From CAZWCE01 sp964632505 (GTDB lineage: Bacteria; Planctomycetota; Planctomycetia; Pirellulales; Thermoguttaceae), in the NCBI GenBank assembly GCA_964632505.1, contig CAZWCE010000007.1, positions 165,007-229,006 on the forward strand: a stretch of DNA of 64,000 nt, in the 5' to 3' direction. Numbering within the stretch: the stretch's first letter is position 1; every line of letters starts with the position of its first letter. Under the pieces are notes generated by a model that searched no databases, was not told where the DNA came from, and was given only the letters and a program-made list of their open reading frames with translations. Of the stretch, positions 56,024 to 64,000 are shown one piece after another. Both the position numbers and the translations under genes were made by a program.

Positions 56024-57475
56024 TCACTTCAATTCTTCGGCATACCCCTTGTGGATCGCCTCGAGTTGCTGGTGGATCTCGGGGTATTTTTCGATGAGAT
56101 TCGTCGATTCGCCGACATCCTCTTGGAGGTTCGCAAGGAATCGCTTTTTATCTTCCGGGGCCAGATGACGGCCGCTTCCATCGCGAGCGTTGCCGAGCAG
56201 TTTCCACGGCCCCTTCCGGACGACCCATTGGGCGTTGTTTCCCCTTCCGAGTTGCCAGTAGAAATGCTCATGGGGGGTGGGGGCGTCATCGACAATGACC
56301 GGCACGAGGCTTTTCCCGTCGAGCGCGTCCTCGGGGAGTTCGGCCCCGGCCCAATCGGCGATGGTGGGGAGCCAGTCGCATCCCGTGGCCATCTGTTCAC
56401 GCACCTCATCCTGCGGCACGGTCCCCGGCCAGGAGACGATCGAGGGCACGCGGATGCCGCCCTCGAAGAGATTCCCCTTGCAACCCCGGTAGGGTCCGGC
56501 GTATCCCCCTCCCCAGAACGTCCGCGACTCATGGGAATGACCATGGTCGGACTGAAAAATCACGATCGTATTCTCACGAATGCCGAGTTGGTCGACCTGC
56601 TCCATGACCCGGCCGATTTGCTCATCGATACTGGAAATGAAAGCCGTGTACATGCTCCGCACCGAACGGAACCCGTGGTAATACTCCTCCCAAACTTCCG
56701 GATCGATCGTGTTGGTATAACGGACGTCCAAAGGTTTGACCGTTTGGTAATATTCCCTCCACTTCCCGGTCGCCTGCAAAGGATAATGGGGAACATTGAA
56801 CGCCAAATAGATGAAAAAAGGTTGCCGACGATTCGTTTCGATGAAGTCCCGGCATTGGTCGACCATCAACTCGGGGAAGTATTCGCCGGTTCTCCAAATC
56901 TCCTTGCCGTTGAGCCAGAGATCGTGCTGATTCGGCGGGACCCAATAGAAGAAATGGGAGTAGTTGTCGATGCAGCCTCCCATATGCCCAAAAGAGTGAT
57001 CGAACCCCTGAGCATTGGGCATCGTTTGTCGATCGTAACCGAGATGCCATTTTCCGATGTGGGCGGTCCGATAGCCGGCTTTCTTAAGCATTTCGGCAAT
57101 CGTCACCTGCTCGGGGGGCATCCCGGAATGTCCTCGGTGCGAGGACACGTTGCCGGGCACCCCGGCACGGGCGGGCGTTTTACCGGTAAGCAACCCCGCG
57201 CGGGAAGCGGAACAGATGGCCGAAGGGGAATACATTTGCGTGAACCGCACGCCCTCCTTCGCCAGCCGATCGAGGTTCGGGGTGTGCAAATCGTCGGCCC
57301 CATAGCAGTTCAAATCGAGCGAACCTTGATCGTCGGTGTAGATAATGATGACATTGGGCCGTTCCGCGGTGGTCGCGGCCGGAATCTGGCGGGTTGTCGT
57401 CGACAAGAAGATCCCGACCAAGACAAGCAAAAACCCCCATAAGCCGCCTCGTGCGGCATATTCGCAACAAAACAT
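56024..57475 (-). CDS. Exported sulfatase (arylsulfatase family)
   Basis: 483 residues from the ATG at 57473-57475 (AAAGGA 10 bases upstream). A hydrophobic signal segment ends near residue 37. The alkaline phosphatase-like fold begins RPNVIIIYTDDQ (metal Asp48, Asp49). The formylglycine site is Cys88 in ICSASRAGLLTGK: the CxPxR motif with Ala in place of Pro, a tolerated variant. HIGKWHLG and IFQSDHGHSHE supply further metal and sulfate ligands. Removes sulfate from glycans. Sulfatases are expanded in Planctomycetota. Upstream of the DUF1080 gene. Confidence 0.94.
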   Translation of the reverse strand: MFCCEYAARGGLWGFLLVLVGIFLSTTTRQIPAATTAERPNVIIIYTDDQGSLDLNCYGADDLHTPNLDRLAKEGVRFTQMYSPSAICSASRAGLLTGKTPARAGVPGNVSSHRGHSGMPPEQVTIAEMLKKAGYRTAHIGKWHLGYDRQTMPNAQGFDHSFGHMGGCIDNYSHFFYWVPPNQHDLWLNGKEIWRTGEYFPELMVDQCRDFIETNRRQPFFIYLAFNVPHYPLQATGKWREYYQTVKPLDVRYTNTIDPEVWEEYYHGFRSVRSMYTAFISSIDEQIGRVMEQVDQLGIRENTIVIFQSDHGHSHESRTFWGGGYAGPYRGCKGNLFEGGIRVPSIVSWPGTVPQDEVREQMATGCDWLPTIADWAGAELPEDALDGKSLVPVIVDDAPTPHEHFYWQLGRGNNAQWVVRKGPWKLLGNARDGSGRHLAPEDKKRFLANLQEDVGESTNLIEKYPEIHQQLEAIHKGYAEELK

Positions 57476-57937
57476 ACCATTCGTCCTTTCTCTCGAAATG
57501 GGCCGAAAAGCCCCTGTCGCCACCAACCATCGAAAACCACGGCCGATTTGGTCTCCCGATCAAATCCGAGGGCGGCGGATCGACCACCATTCACAAAGTA
57601 ATCCGACTATCCAGAATAACCCAACCAGATAAACGCGGTCAAGTTCCTTGCCGAAAAAACGTGAAAAAACCCGAGATCTCCCAGTAGATCGGCCTATCGA
57701 CCGGCTTGGGACGCAACGACCGAAAACCCCCACTGGACAACGAAAGATTGAACCGTTCGCGATCATGGGGTACCATATTCCTTTTCCCCCTTGAAGGGGC
57801 CTCTCATCCGAGGTTTTGCCGCCTTCACGCGGGGGAGCACCGCCCCCACCTCATCCATCCGACGCATGGAAATGTTCCCAATGGAACGTCGCATCCATCC
57901 CGAACCGCTGGGCCTCCTTTTGCGAACATGAATCATC
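57476..57937. other. 462-base divergent region between sulfatase and treZ
   Basis: Must hold the sulfatase promoter (minus) and the treZ promoter (plus). No gene, operator or consensus promoter recognised. Confidence 0.4.
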
Positions 57938-59860
57938 ATGAATTTTCCCACCTCCCAAAGACACATTGGCGATCCTCCCCTGCTTGAGCAAGGCGTTGTC
58001 CCGGTCTCCGAAGACACGCTGCGCTGGCGCATTTGGGCTCCAGCCTCCGACGCCGTCTCCCTCGTGCTGTTTGCGGACGGAAAACGAGAGGTTCTCGCCA
58101 TGGCGCCGGCGGGAAACGGTTACTTCGAAGTGGAGGTTTCCGCCGCCGGCGGGCGGCCCGCGGAGGCGTATCGGGCGTGGTGGGAGTCGATTCGATATCT
58201 CTACCGCTTGGGGGACGGCCGTGAACGTCCGGATCCCGTCTCGCGATACCAACCCGACGGCGTCGATCAGCCCTCGGCGATCTTCCTTCCCAACGGCCAT
58301 CGGTGGCGAGATCACCATTGGACGGGGATCGATCCCGCCGATCTGATCCTCTACGAATTGCACATCGGCACCTTCACCCAAGAAGGAACGTTCGATGCCG
58401 CCCGGCAGCGACTTGCCGAGATCGCCGCGCTGGGCATCACGGGGATCGAGATCATGCCGGTCGCCCAATTCTCCGGCGAGAGAAATTGGGGGTACGACGG
58501 GGTCCATCCTTTTGCGGTACAAAATTCCTATGGCGGACCCGCCGCCTATCAAAAGCTCGTCGACCAGGCGCATCGGCATGGATTGGCCGTGATCCAGGAC
58601 GTGGTCTACAACCATTTCGGTCCCGAGGGAAATTACCTGTCGGAGTTCGGACCTTATCTGACTGATCGTTATCACACCCCCTGGGGGCCGGCGGTGAATT
58701 TCGACGATCTCGATTGCGACCCGGTCCGGCGAATGGTCACCGACAATGCCCGCATGTGGATACGCGATTTCCATTGCGACGGACTCCGGCTCGATGCGGT
58801 GCAGATGATCTTCGATCGCGGCCCGCGCCATATCCTCTCGGAGATTCGTGAAGCAGTCCAAGAAGAAGGAGAAAAAGCAGGACGCCGGGTCCACGTGATC
58901 GCGGAAACCGACGAGAACGACGTCGTGCATGTCCTCGCTCCGAAGTGGGGGGGGTACGGACAATCGGGCATGTGGAGCGACGATTTCCATCACGCGATGC
59001 ACGCCTATATCTCGGGGGAAAACAGCGGCTACTATCGCGACTTCGGCTGCGCCGAAGAAATCGCCGAAGCGATCGATAAGGTTTTCGTTTTCGATGGTCG
59101 CTACAAACCGTCGCGGCGGAGGCGATTCGGCACTCCCACGGCGGATCTCCCGCGATGGCATTTCGTGACATGTCTGCAAAACCATGATCAGATCGGAAAT
59201 CGCCCGAATTCCGATCGCTTCCCGAGTCTCGTTCCGCCCCCGGCCGCACGCCTGGCCGCCTGCTTGCTGCTCTTGAGTCCTCACCTCCCGTTGATCTTCA
59301 TGGGAGAGGAATACGGCGAGTCGGCCCCCTTTCCCTTTTTCAGCGATTTTTCCGACCCGATTCTCGCCAAGCGGGTCCGTACGGGCCGTCGGAATGAGCT
59401 GAAGCACATGCATCGGCTCGATCGCCTGCGCATCGCCAATCCGCAACGGGAATCGACCTTCGAAACGGCAAAGTTGAATTGGCCGAATCCGGAAGACGAA
59501 ACGACCGGGCAATGGCGAGCCCTTTACGGAGATTTGATCTCATTGCGAAAACAACTCGATCTGGCACGACATTGGCGCAAACTCCGCGTGCGATGGTGGA
59601 AAGAGAAATCGACGCAAAGCAAAATCCTGGAGATGACTTACCACACCGACTCTCCGGTCCGCATCGAGGCGAACCTGCACGACATGCCGATCCCCCCGAC
59701 CGACCGCGGGGACGACCTGCCCGTTTGCTTTTGCTCCGAGACAAGCCGATACGGAGGGCAACGACAGCCGGGGGAAGATCATCGACCATTATTGCTTCCT
59801 TGGGAATGCCGAGTGCGGTGTTACGAGAAAGAATGGTTGAATAAGGAGGTCGACAGATAG
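57938..59860 (+). CDS. treZ: Malto-oligosyltrehalose trehalohydrolase
   Basis: 640 residues. Releases trehalose from maltooligosyl-trehalose. N-terminal CBM48-like domain (LRWRIWAPASDAVSLVLF), then the GH13 barrel: LHIGTFTQEGTFDAA and GITGIEIMPVAQFSGERNWGYDGV typical of TreZ, QDVVYNHFGPEGN (region I), DGLRLDAVQ with Asp near 286, VIAETDENDV with Glu near 323, LQNHDQIGNR near 417. The partner treY is not adjacent. The last 40 bases overlap the convergent cysK. The C-terminal domain is somewhat longer than usual. Confidence 0.93.
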   Translation: MNFPTSQRHIGDPPLLEQGVVPVSEDTLRWRIWAPASDAVSLVLFADGKREVLAMAPAGNGYFEVEVSAAGGRPAEAYRAWWESIRYLYRLGDGRERPDPVSRYQPDGVDQPSAIFLPNGHRWRDHHWTGIDPADLILYELHIGTFTQEGTFDAARQRLAEIAALGITGIEIMPVAQFSGERNWGYDGVHPFAVQNSYGGPAAYQKLVDQAHRHGLAVIQDVVYNHFGPEGNYLSEFGPYLTDRYHTPWGPAVNFDDLDCDPVRRMVTDNARMWIRDFHCDGLRLDAVQMIFDRGPRHILSEIREAVQEEGEKAGRRVHVIAETDENDVVHVLAPKWGGYGQSGMWSDDFHHAMHAYISGENSGYYRDFGCAEEIAEAIDKVFVFDGRYKPSRRRRFGTPTADLPRWHFVTCLQNHDQIGNRPNSDRFPSLVPPPAARLAACLLLLSPHLPLIFMGEEYGESAPFPFFSDFSDPILAKRVRTGRRNELKHMHRLDRLRIANPQRESTFETAKLNWPNPEDETTGQWRALYGDLISLRKQLDLARHWRKLRVRWWKEKSTQSKILEMTYHTDSPVRIEANLHDMPIPPTDRGDDLPVCFCSETSRYGGQRQPGEDHRPLLLPWECRVRCYEKEWLNKEVDR

Positions 59861-60783
59861 CGTTCGCCGAGGTCGGGGAGAATCGTCACGATGTTCTTCT
59901 TCTTGTTCTCCACCCTTCTTGCCAGCTTCTGCGCCGCCCACGCCGCGGCACCGGAACTCGGGCCGCAGAGAATGCCCTCACACAGAGCGAGGTTCCGAGT
60001 CGTTTGGTAGGCGTCCTCATCTTCAACGGTGATGACTTCGTCGATCAGGCTCAAATCCAAGATTCGGGGGACGAAGCCGGCTCCGATCCCTTGAATTTTG
60101 TGTGGGGCCGGTTTGACGGGCTTTCCGGAAAGAGTCTGCGAGAGCACGGGGCTGCGTTTCGGCTCCACCGCCACGATTTTGATCTCCGGACGACGCTCTT
60201 TCAACAGGGAACCGACGCCGGTGATGGTTCCCCCGGTGCCCACGCCGGCGATGAAAATGTCGACCTCCCCGCCGGTCGCCTGCCAGATCTCTTCCGCGGT
60301 GGTCTTGCGGTGGATCTCCACATTGGCGGGATTCTCGAACTGCTGGCCCATCACATGATTCGAATTCTTCGCCACCAACTCTTTGGCTTTCTTCACCGCC
60401 GCGGCCATCCCACCGGTGGCGGGAGTGAGGATCACCTCGGCCCCGAAGGCCATCATGATGCGGCGACGTTCCACGCTCGCGCTTTCCGGCATCACCACCT
60501 TGAGCTGGTAGCCGCGCACGGCGGTAATCCACGCCAGACCGATTCCCGTATTACCGCTGGAAGGTTCGAAAAAAATCGTCTCCGGACCGGTCAACCCCTT
60601 TTCCTCCGCGGAACGAATCAACGCGTAGGCCAGTCGATCCTTAACACTCCACATCGGATTCTGGTTTTCCAGTTTCCCCAGAATATTTCCCGGTAGATGC
60701 TTGGAAAAATTCGCCAAATGAACCAAGGGGGTATTCCCGATGGCATCCACGGCATTGGGCAAGAGCTTGGGCGAAGCAGACAT
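59821..60783 (-). CDS. cysK: Cysteine synthase (O-acetylserine sulfhydrylase)
   Basis: 320 residues from the ATG at 60781-60783, which gives the family N-terminus. PLP enzyme that makes cysteine from O-acetylserine and sulfide. IGNTPLVHL, then Lys48 in NPMWSVKDR binds PLP; EPSSGNTGIGLAW, the PLP-phosphate loop GVGTGGTITGVG, and GILCGPSSGAAAWAA follow. cysE is not adjacent. The 3' end overlaps treZ by 40 bases. Confidence 0.95.
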   Translation of the reverse strand: MSASPKLLPNAVDAIGNTPLVHLANFSKHLPGNILGKLENQNPMWSVKDRLAYALIRSAEEKGLTGPETIFFEPSSGNTGIGLAWITAVRGYQLKVVMPESASVERRRIMMAFGAEVILTPATGGMAAAVKKAKELVAKNSNHVMGQQFENPANVEIHRKTTAEEIWQATGGEVDIFIAGVGTGGTITGVGSLLKERRPEIKIVAVEPKRSPVLSQTLSGKPVKPAPHKIQGIGAGFVPRILDLSLIDEVITVEDEDAYQTTRNLALCEGILCGPSSGAAAWAAQKLARRVENKKKNIVTILPDLGERYLSTSLFNHSFS

Positions 60784-61243
60784 ACAATTCTCTATGAATA
60801 AATGATGGAATCCCGGAAAAAACAAAAACGAAGTATTACTGAACCATGGACCATCAACCAACGGTCCTTATTCTATCGGCCGCATTCATTCTTTCGGCCT
60901 CACATTGGATTAATGATCTATTTCGACAGAACTTCGTCGAATTATAGCAAAAGAAATGAAACAGTACAATAATTTAACACAATTTTTTATGTATCTATTG
61001 GAGATTAAAACAGTTATGTTGTATGTTGTTGGCAGCAAAGATATTCCACCAAATTTAGTCTTTGCCGACTCTACCAGACAATCGCCTCTTTGACTACCAT
61101 GGCCGAGGAAGAATGTTATAATGGGACATTTGCAAGAAAGCTCGATTTCCGGCTGTTCGCAATATCATTAATGCTTTTGTCCTCCACGGGTGAATGAATC
61201 GCTGGACTCGGGTTGCCGATTCTTTTGACGGAAAGATATTCTG
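60784..61243. other. 460-base A/T-rich divergent region between cysK and hemC
   Basis: Clearly richer in A and T than its surroundings, with no supported gene. A possible hemC promoter is TTGACT (61090-61095) and TATAAT (61117-61122), but the 21-base spacer is long. Confidence 0.45.
61090..61122 (+). promoter_or_regulatory. Possible hemC promoter
   Basis: TTGACT and a perfect TATAAT are 21 bases apart and about 125 bases upstream of hemC. The hexamers are good; the spacing is not. Confidence 0.35.
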
Positions 61244-62191
61244 ATGGCCAAAATTCGAGTGGGAACGCGCGGCAGTGCTTTAGCCGGATGGCAGGCAAAT
61301 TGGGTGCGTGAGCAACTGGAAGCACGCCGGATCGAGGTCGAATTGATCTTGATCAAAACGCGAGGCGACCAAAATCAGCACGGCTCGATCGGCTCGATCG
61401 GCTCTCAAGGCGTCTTCACACGCGAAATTCAGAATGCACTACTGGAGGACCGCATCGACCTCGCCGTGCATAGCCTCAAAGACCTGCCGACCGATCCGGT
61501 TCCGGAGCTCACGCTGGCCGCCGTCCCCTTGCGGGGAGCCACGCGAGACGCTTTCGTCAGCCGCCAATACGATCTGCTGGTCGATCTCCCCGCCGGCGCG
61601 GTGGTAGGAACCGGGAGCATGCGTCGCAAGACGCAATTGAAGCATTTGCGACCCGATCTGGAAATTCGCGACATTCGCGGAAATGTAGAAACCCGATTGA
61701 AAAAGCTCGATGCCGGCGATTACGACGCGATCGTCCTCGCCGAGGCAGGACTCGAACGACTTGGGCTGGCGGAAAACATCACCGAACTGCTCGAACCTCC
61801 CTTCTTTCTTTCAGCGGTCGGACAAGGGGCGCTCGGTTTGGAGATTCGTCGCGACGATCATGCGACCCAAGAACAAGTCGGCCCCTTGAATCATCTTCAA
61901 ACCCGACTGGCCGTCACCGCCGAACGTTCTCTGCTTTCCACACTTCGCGGCGGTTGTCTGGCCCCGATCGCGGCCTGGGGAAGCGAGCGAGAAAAAGGAG
62001 TTCTCACCTTGCAGGCCCGGGTGCTCAGCATGGATGGAAAAACGATGCTTGAAGTGATCGACTCCGTAACATTTCAATCAGAACCGATGGAGGACGCCCG
62101 ACGATTGGGCGAGGTCGTCGCCGAGCGACTATTTGATTGCGGAGCGGCAGCGCTGATTGAATCGGCCCGAAAAAACGAATCGAACGACTGA
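61244..62191 (+). CDS. hemC: Porphobilinogen deaminase (hydroxymethylbilane synthase)
   Basis: 315 residues. Joins four porphobilinogens into hydroxymethylbilane for heme. RVGTRGSALAGWQ at the N-terminus, HSLKDLPTD with catalytic Asp, VGTGSMRRKTQL, DIRGNVETRLKKLD, and the cofactor-binding Cys near 238 in LRGGCLAPIAAWG. GGAAAG precedes the ATG. No other hem gene is adjacent. tRNA-Ser follows 116 bases downstream. Confidence 0.97.
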   Translation: MAKIRVGTRGSALAGWQANWVREQLEARRIEVELILIKTRGDQNQHGSIGSIGSQGVFTREIQNALLEDRIDLAVHSLKDLPTDPVPELTLAAVPLRGATRDAFVSRQYDLLVDLPAGAVVGTGSMRRKTQLKHLRPDLEIRDIRGNVETRLKKLDAGDYDAIVLAEAGLERLGLAENITELLEPPFFLSAVGQGALGLEIRRDDHATQEQVGPLNHLQTRLAVTAERSLLSTLRGGCLAPIAAWGSEREKGVLTLQARVLSMDGKTMLEVIDSVTFQSEPMEDARRLGEVVAERLFDCGAAALIESARKNESND

Positions 62192-62307
62192 ACGCCATGC
62201 TTGACTGCTCGAGAAGCCCGATTGGGAAAGAGCGCTCCTACCAACAAATTCGGCGATCGTTGACCCATCGAGAGTCATATGGTAAAAAATAGAGATCAAT
62301 CTTTGGA

Positions 62308-62392
62308 GGATGGGTGCCCGAGTGGTCGAAGGGACCGGTCTTGAAAACCGGCGAGGGGAAACCCTCCGGGGGTTCGAATCCCTCCCCATCCG
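62308..62392 (+). tRNA. tRNA-Ser (anticodon TGA)
   Basis: Class II tRNA: acceptor GGATGGG/CCCATCC (62308-62314, 62385-62391), discriminator G, anticodon stem CCGGT/ACCGG with loop CTTGAAA (anticodon TGA at 62342-62344), long variable arm, T arm GGGGG-TTCGAAT-CCCTC. CCA is not encoded. A run of six T follows within 3 bases and may end transcription. Confidence 0.96.
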
Positions 62393-62623
62393 CTTTTTTC
62401 CGGAAGCTCGCATTCCGGATGATTCGTGCCTCTTGCTTTTCAGATCTTCACGATTTTCGTTCCACTTGGTGGTTCTTCCGATCCTCATCCCGATATCCTG
62501 TGCCTTTTCCGTCCGGGCCACCGTCCCTTTCGCCCGATCTTCACGCTGCATTCGTTCCTCGCGGTGAAGACATTGGCCCGGACCGATTCCTTCTCCCCTT
62601 CGGCATTCCAGCGTTTTCATCTT

Positions 62624-63631
62624 ATGAATACTTCCGCAATCACGGAAAAACGTTTTCTCGGCTCTCTCTTGGGGTTGATGCTCGGCGATGCCCTGGGAGC
62701 CCCCTGCGAAGGTCTTTCGGCGGAAATTATCTATCGCCAAGGACTTGTGAATCATCTGCTCGCCAACGAAGAGAATCGCCGTCTGGAATACACCGACGAT
62801 ACCCAAATGATGATCGGAATTCTGGAAACCCTCCTGGAAAAAGAAAAAATCGATCCCCGGTTCCTGATCGAGCGGTTCGTGAAGAACTACGATCCCTATC
62901 GGGGCTACGGGGCGGGAGTCCGTAAGATTCTCCGCGCTTTCAAAAAGGGGGAATCTCCAGAGACGGTGGTGCGAAGTGTTTTCCCGGATGGATCCTACGG
63001 GAACGGCGCGGCGATGCGGGTGGCGCCGGTGGGACTGGCCTTTTGCGAAGATCTTCATCAGGTGGCGACCGAAGCAACCACCTCGGCATGCGTGACACAT
63101 GTCCACTATCTTGGTGTCGAAGGGGCCCGACTGCTCGCGCTGGCCGTGGCGTTGGCCGTGCGAACCCAGAGATTCGATCGGAGTGCCTTTCTCGGCGAAC
63201 TCGCCGAGTGGTCCGAACACGAAGAATACCGCTGGCAATTGGAAACGGCGCGCTCGATCGACCAGGATGTGCCGATGACCTTCGGTTCGGGAGTGGAAGC
63301 CCATCGCTCGGTCGTCACGGCGATCCAGCTATTCGCCGATTATCCCGACGACTTCTGCATGGTCATCCGACAAGCGATCGGTTTGGGCGACGACACCGAC
63401 ACCGTCGCGGCCATGGCGGGAGCGATCTCCGGAGCGCGATTGGGTATCGATGCGATTCCCGACCATTTGCTCGGAGCGTTGGAAGACGATCCGACGCATG
63501 GACGACGTCATGTCGAGCAGATGGGAAGGGATCTCTTCGCCCGATGGGAAGAAGGCAAGTTCCGAAGACGACGCTCCTGGTTTTCTCGTCTTCGCCGACC
63601 GGTCGGAAGAAAAAGGACTCCATTTCATTGA
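62624..63631 (+). CDS. ADP-ribosylglycohydrolase family protein
   Basis: 335 residues from ATG 62624, which gives the family N-terminus KRFLGSLLGLMLGDALGAP. Removes ADP-ribose from proteins, DNA or small molecules. The two Mg-binding signatures are present: YTDDTQMMI near 66 and LGDDTDTVAAMAGAISGA near 255. GNGAAMRVAPVGL is the third hallmark. Upstream in-frame codons are rejected because the frame runs back into the tRNA 3' flank. No ADP-ribosyltransferase is adjacent. The C-terminus has an Arg-rich tail. Target unknown. Confidence 0.9.
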   Translation: MNTSAITEKRFLGSLLGLMLGDALGAPCEGLSAEIIYRQGLVNHLLANEENRRLEYTDDTQMMIGILETLLEKEKIDPRFLIERFVKNYDPYRGYGAGVRKILRAFKKGESPETVVRSVFPDGSYGNGAAMRVAPVGLAFCEDLHQVATEATTSACVTHVHYLGVEGARLLALAVALAVRTQRFDRSAFLGELAEWSEHEEYRWQLETARSIDQDVPMTFGSGVEAHRSVVTAIQLFADYPDDFCMVIRQAIGLGDDTDTVAAMAGAISGARLGIDAIPDHLLGALEDDPTHGRRHVEQMGRDLFARWEEGKFRRRRSWFSRLRRPVGRKRTPFH

Positions 63632-63695
63632 GCGGAGCGAGTGCTTGCCGAATTGTTTCCCGCGAAATGAACCGCTTTCCCTTCCCCCGAACGTT

Positions 63696-64000
63696 CTAAG
63701 AATCGCGTGACCAGCTTCCGGTCGCCCGGTGCCAGTGGTAGAGAAAAATGCCGAACGCCACGCCGACATTGAGCGAATCGAACTGCGGCCGCATCGGAAT
63801 CGTCACTTGTTGGTCACACGCTTCACCACTGACTTGATCGAGCCCTTCATATTCGCTCCCGAAGAAAAGAGCCGTCCTCTCGGGCCACTCGATCTCCTCC
63901 GGACGTTTCGCCGAATCCTCCAGCACCGTGGCGATCGCCTGGAAATGATATGGTTGCAACCTCCGGATCGCGTTAGGTTGCGCAATTTAGGAGAGCCTGC
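63696..64000 (-). pseudogene. TrmH/SpoU-type RNA methyltransferase, C-terminal part with apparent frameshift (continues beyond window)
   Basis: Residues read from 63986 down to the stop at 63696 match the C-terminal SPOUT domain: ALFFGSEYEGLD (motif 2) and VTIPMRPQFDSLNVGVAFGIFLYH (motif 3). An in-frame TAA stands at 63987-63989. In the neighbouring frame the sequence KLRNLT reaches the same point and would continue as AIRRLQ if one base were added near 63972, so a single-base deletion seems to interrupt the gene. It could be a real pseudogene, a sequencing error, or a short protein starting at TTG 63957. Only the 3' third is in the window. Confidence 0.6.

Noticed and set aside
57851..59512. 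Open frame of about 553 codons on the minus strand opposite treZ
   Set aside because: Antisense to treZ, Arg/Gly/Ile-rich shadow composition, no motif.
1..64000. CRISPR array, insertion sequence, integrase or phage genes
   Set aside because: No spaced direct repeats, transposase, integrase or terminal inverted repeats were seen anywhere in the window.

Overview
The window is a chromosomal segment of moderate-to-high GC from a Planctomycetota bacterium, most likely of the Pirellulales type. The evidence is the mix of genes: a PEP-CTERM secreted protein, a DUF1080 protein beside a sulfatase, very large exported PQQ-type beta-propeller proteins, a BamA with a huge disordered linker, DUF6268-like outer-membrane proteins, and an excisionase-type helix-turn-helix joined to a receiver domain. 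Genus cannot be given from sequence alone. No insertion sequence, prophage, CRISPR array or rRNA operon is visible; this looks like core chromosome with scattered lineage-specific secreted proteins.

Layout. 1-4025: end of a FlgI-like gene, then smc. 4026-9549: long intergenic stretches around a helix-turn-helix/receiver regulator, a PTPS-family pterin enzyme with an ExxHGH motif, a lone fliG and prs. 9550-14540: the conserved translation/replication block rplY, pth, rpsF, ssb, rplI, dnaB, without rpsR. 14850-22883: bamA, a Pro/Tyr-rich exported protein, thrS and tRNA-Val. 23045-28927: three exported proteins, a parallel beta-helix protein, a clan GH-A-like protein and a methyltransferase/PQQ-propeller fusion. 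29201-32215: UDP-sugar dehydrogenase and a KASIII enzyme. 32754-39261: glgX coupled to an FtsQ-like protein, converging on the greA, murC, murB group. 39914-44283: a PAP2-like membrane protein and two paralogous outer-membrane proteins. 44481-51778: birA, gntP with a PfkB kinase, trmL, mgtE with a DegP-like protease. 52046-57475: PEP-CTERM protein, Wza-like exporter, a small secreted protein, DUF1080 protein and sulfatase. 57938-64000: treZ, cysK, hemC, tRNA-Ser, an ADP-ribosylglycohydrolase and a TrmH-type methyltransferase fragment with an apparent frameshift.

How the genes work together. Envelope themes dominate: outer-membrane biogenesis (BamA), peptidoglycan precursors (MurB, MurC), a probable division protein (FtsQ-like), capsule or exopolysaccharide (UDP-sugar dehydrogenase, Wza-like lipoprotein, PEP-CTERM substrate) and degradation of complex glycans (sulfatase, DUF1080, GH-like, beta-helix). 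GlgX and TreZ act on storage alpha-glucans. Several intrinsic terminators can be read directly and divide the transcription units.

Most interesting leads: the PTPS-III-type motif, the FtsQ-like gene translationally coupled to glgX, the exported methyltransferase/propeller fusion, the small secreted gene behind the polysaccharide exporter, and the BamA linker. None amounts to a clearly new multi-gene system.
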